DNA from: Acrasis kona
Lineage: Eukaryota > Heterolobosea > Eutetramitea > Acrasida > Acrasidae
Direction: 5' to 3'
Assembly: GCA_026419775.2 (NCBI GenBank)
Contig: JAOPGA020001243.1
Coordinates: 1 to 27,863, forward strand
Length of the DNA: 27,863 nucleotides
In this document: positions 25,851 to 27,863 of the stretch, in pieces
How positions within the stretch are numbered: the stretch's first letter is position 1
Layout: each line of letters begins with the position of its first letter
Program-made: the position numbers and the translations under genes
Notes under the pieces: generated by a model
Seen by the model: only the letters and a program-made list of their open reading frames with translations
Told to the model about the DNA's origin: nothing
Database searches by the model: none

Positions 25851-26321
25851 TCAAGCCTCTGTGCACCTGCCAGCCACATCCCGATACGTCTTCCACATAG
25901 AGTTGTCGATATTCTCAAAATAGGCGGACGTGACTTGACGGAACACCTTTAAAGTGGTGGACAATCGAATGATGCTCTCGACAGCAAAAACTTTTCCATT
26001 AGCTAGTATCTGTCTACTAGCGCAGGCATCATGCTGTTTGCCCTCGGGAACCCAATCCATAAGATGGTACACTGACACATCTTCCTCTTCCTTGTGCCTC
26101 ACGTCTTTTGCACTAACTTTTTGATTTGGGAATGTATTGAACAACTCCAGTATCGCATATGATATCATCTTGATGGCCTTCTCACTCATAAAATCTGGAA
26201 TCATAATGTATAAAACGTCAAGATCAGCATCCAAACCAATTTGTATTGCTTCTTTTGATTCGATTAATTCGAGCTCCTGCGCCATATAATCCTCAAATAC
26301 TGTTCCGACAAATGGTTCCAT
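25851..26321 (-). CDS. Unrecognised 156-residue protein
   Basis: An intact minus-strand frame from ATG 26321: MEPFVGTVFEDYMAQELELI, then QIGLDADLDVLYIMIPDFMS and IKMISYAILELFNTFPNQKV. A charged region (KDVRHKEEEDVSVYHLMDWV) precedes FAVESIIRLSTTLKVFRQVT and the end TYRDVAGRCTEA. It looks soluble and alpha-helical. No membrane segment, catalytic motif or family is recognised. The 3' neighbour is the repeat-bearing spacer 25408-25850. Confidence 0.6.
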   Translation of the reverse strand: MEPFVGTVFEDYMAQELELIESKEAIQIGLDADLDVLYIMIPDFMSEKAIKMISYAILELFNTFPNQKVSAKDVRHKEEEDVSVYHLMDWVPEGKQHDACASRQILANGKVFAVESIIRLSTTLKVFRQVTSAYFENIDNSMWKTYRDVAGRCTEA

Positions 26322-26550
26322 TCTTTTTTGGAATTGATTTTGTGTGCCGGTAATTAAAGTGTCTTCAAAAATCTGGCAGCTGTGTATTATATTTCCATAG
26401 GACTAATATTATTTACCCTCTACGATAAAGAATGTATTTTATTTTATTTATTAACCCATTGTAACAGATTTGGAGGGAGATTGACCGGTTAAAATGAGTT
26501 GAGTACGCGTTTGTGAAAGATTGTTTGAAATTAATTGTTTACACATCACT
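26322..26550. other. Spacer upstream of the 25851 gene
   Basis: AT-rich, no coding seen. It is the likely promoter region of the minus-strand gene at 26321, but no TATA-like box at a convincing distance was found. Confidence 0.35.
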
Positions 26551-26661
26551 ATGTCACATTCTCAAATTCCAACTTCACAATCGCTTTTGGACAAGGTTAA
26601 TGCGCTCGGAGCGAAGGGTGGTGTTCTCCTCAAGAACAGCATTTCCGCTCATATAAACTGA
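26551..26661 (+). pseudogene. Short frame of 36 residues, possible gene-start remnant
   Basis: ATG 26551 to TGA 26659-26661 reads MSHSQIPTSQSLLDKVNALG and AKGGVLLKNSISAHIN. The codon pattern and the Ser/Gln start look like the N-terminus of a protein, and G+C is higher than nearby. No continuation is seen. Confidence 0.28.
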
Positions 26662-26782
26662 TGTTTTCAAAAGTAAAATTTACTAAAACCACCCATGTAA
26701 CGGGAAAGTTGTATATGATTGCAATAAATTGCAACGCGCTGAAACGCTGCATTTTGTCTAATACAGTCTTGTTAGTAGAAGG

Positions 26783-27241
26783 GTAAGAGAAGAATCAGGA
26801 CTAGCTAATGAAACAAGGAAGGTTAAGAACCACCTTATCAGTGATATCTGTCCACCCACCCACCTTGCTTTTGATCTTGTTTATAACGGTGATATTCCAC
26901 ACAAATCTGTTCGTCTTTTTGTCAAATCTTATTTGTCTTCTAAATGTGCTTACTCAGTTGACTACAAATATGACCTTCTACATGATGAATACCACATTAA
27001 AGCGTCTGTAGATATAGACAAATTAAACAAAAGCGAACAAAAATTCCTACTTTGCCTCCGCTCTAACCAGCTTTGCACTTTGTCAAAGATGTGTTACTAG
27101 AGCAACAATCCAAATTATGACACTAAATGTCCTCGGTGTCATTCATCACATGAAGACCAGCAACATTTGCTTCTTGACTGTCGCTATAATAAAACTAAAT
27201 TACATGATGCGATGGTCAGGATCAATAAGGTTATCCAGGAT
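26783..27241 (+). mobile_element. LINE-B copy 3a: post-reverse-transcriptase region with zinc knuckle
   Basis: The frame reads ESGLANETRKVKNHLISDIC, THLAFDLVYNGDIPHKSVRL and NKSEQKFLLCLRSNQLCTLS, then TAG (27098-27100) and CPRCHSSHEDQQHLLLDC. The CxxC..H..C knuckle is the usual C-terminal feature after the reverse transcriptase in many LINE proteins. It ends in MVRINKVIQD at 27241, where DNA of opposite orientation begins. One nonsense codon; no poly(A). Confidence 0.78.
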
Positions 27242-27444
27242 CGCTTGAAAGTGTCCATACTAACATATCCTAGCAAACTAGCATAAATGGACCTCTTCCA
27301 ATCTTCCGGCAACTCTGACATTTCTTTGCTTCTTTCAATTCCACGCCGTGTCAAATAATATGGCGCTCCCCAAAATTTAAAAATGCCTCAAATAACAAAG
27401 CCAGATTTCAGATTATCCTGGATAACCTTATTGATTTTAACCAT
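27241..27444 (-). mobile_element. LINE-B copy 3b: inverted fragment overlapping copy 3a
   Basis: Minus-strand reading from 27444: MVKINKVIQDNLKSGFVI, TGA, GIFKFWGAPYYLTRRGIERS and KEMSELPEDWKRSIYASLLG, then YVSMDTFKR. The first part repeats the last residues of copy 3a (27211-27241). The rest matches LINE-B copy 2, so together they give the order zinc knuckle, linker, tail domain. The 3' untranslated region and poly(A) are missing. Confidence 0.82.
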
Positions 27445-27543
27445 TAAATTGTTGTGACAGTAACATCTGGTATTTACTGTACAAAATTATTATGTATGCG
27501 GGAGAATGAAATGGCATAGCAATGTTGACAACAACAACGGTTA

Positions 27544-27821
27544 TTTTTTTTATAAATCGCATTCTGCGACAAGCTTTATTAGAAATTATTTACATGTGTA
27601 TAAATGACTCTTTATAGCTGAAGGTCCGCCTAGCTTGGCGGATTTGATGGCATAGGTTGCGCAGCGCGCGTGCCAGATGGAGTAGGAGGTTTCGTATCAA
27701 GATTGTTAATATCTTCCTTCAACACTTGGTAGTGGCTTTTTGTACTGGTATCTTGTTTGTAAAAGCGCTTAACTACATCCATACTAGTGTAACCAAGTAA
27801 ACTAGCATAAATAGTAGCTTT
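27544..27821 (-). mobile_element. LINE-A copy 4: 3' end of a non-LTR retrotransposon
   Basis: A T-run at 27544-27551 (poly(A) on the minus strand), the 3' untranslated region, then the tail coding KATIYASLLGYTSMDVVKRF with small insertions breaking the frame (extra bases near 27730 and 27745). Its 5' boundary is the same base as in copy 1 (AAAGCTACTATTTATGC). More diverged than copies 1 and 2. Confidence 0.85.
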
Positions 27822-27863
27822 GTTCAGACTAGATTTGAAATGCTGTGCATATAATTAGGCAAA

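Noticed and set aside
26808-27011. 67-residue hydrophobic plus-strand frame
   Set aside because: It overlaps in another frame the LINE-B coding with the zinc knuckle, which is clearly the real one.
11046-27100. Reassignment of TAG as a sense codon across the window
   Set aside because: TAG interrupts several frames, but TAA and TGA interrupt others equally, and LINE-A and host genes use TAG as a natural stop.
1-27863. CRISPR arrays, rRNA, bacterial operons, integrase/attachment sites
   Set aside because: No regularly spaced identical repeats, no rRNA-like conserved blocks and no prokaryotic gene organisation were seen.

Overview
The window looks like a repeat-rich, gene-poor stretch of a eukaryotic nuclear genome, most likely a fungus and perhaps an early-diverging one (Mucoromycota-like). 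It is AT-rich, shows no bacterial-style operons or ribosome binding sites, and its recognisable content is eukaryotic mobile DNA: a Tnp2/CACTA-type transposase, Tc1/mariner-like (IS630-type) transposases, a MULE-like fragment and poly(A)-tailed non-LTR retrotransposon ends. The fungal placement is inference from this mix and from compact coding regions without obvious introns. No rRNA, tRNA or CRISPR was found.

Left third (1-8,000). A minus-strand Tnp2-type transposase gene starts at 4945 and runs off the left edge. It carries a nonsense codon, frameshifts and two insertions. One is the 3' end of a non-LTR element (called LINE-A here, 3919-4189). The other is a complete 2.9-kb DNA transposon (741-3643) with 19-bp terminal inverted repeats and a 3-bp target duplication, carrying its own decayed DDE-type transposase gene. 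To the right, two long and essentially intact genes of unknown function face each other (5226-6662 plus; 6676-7893 minus).

Middle (8,000-17,500). This part holds a second LINE-A end, several small unrecognised genes (9502-10122 intact; 10298-11276 and 14241-15035 broken) and three Tc1/mariner-like copies at different stages of decay. The first mariner copy is split by a MULE-like element whose ends carry repeated ACTCTAA/TTAGAGT motifs. At 16498-16721 a 5'-truncated LINE-B copy with a poly(A) tail and a perfect 16-bp target duplication interrupts another unknown gene.

Right third (17,500-27,863). Long AT-rich stretches with small direct repeats separate decayed coding fragments, a compositionally distinct open frame (19599-19973) and two intact minus-strand orphan genes (23029-23595 and 25851-26321). 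A decayed gene at about 23949-25044 has two HNH-nuclease-like zinc cores in tandem; a second LINE-B copy with its own 16-bp target duplication landed exactly at its stop codon. The right edge has two LINE-B pieces facing each other, one with the zinc knuckle that follows a LINE reverse transcriptase, and a fourth LINE-A end.

The genes do not form a pathway. The layout is a layered record of insertions: Tnp2 interrupted by a TIR transposon and LINE-A, mariner interrupted by MULE, and host-like orphan genes interrupted by LINE-B. The parts that may be undescribed are the intact orphan genes, the tandem HNH-like protein, and the LINE-A tail whose copies share a 5' boundary.
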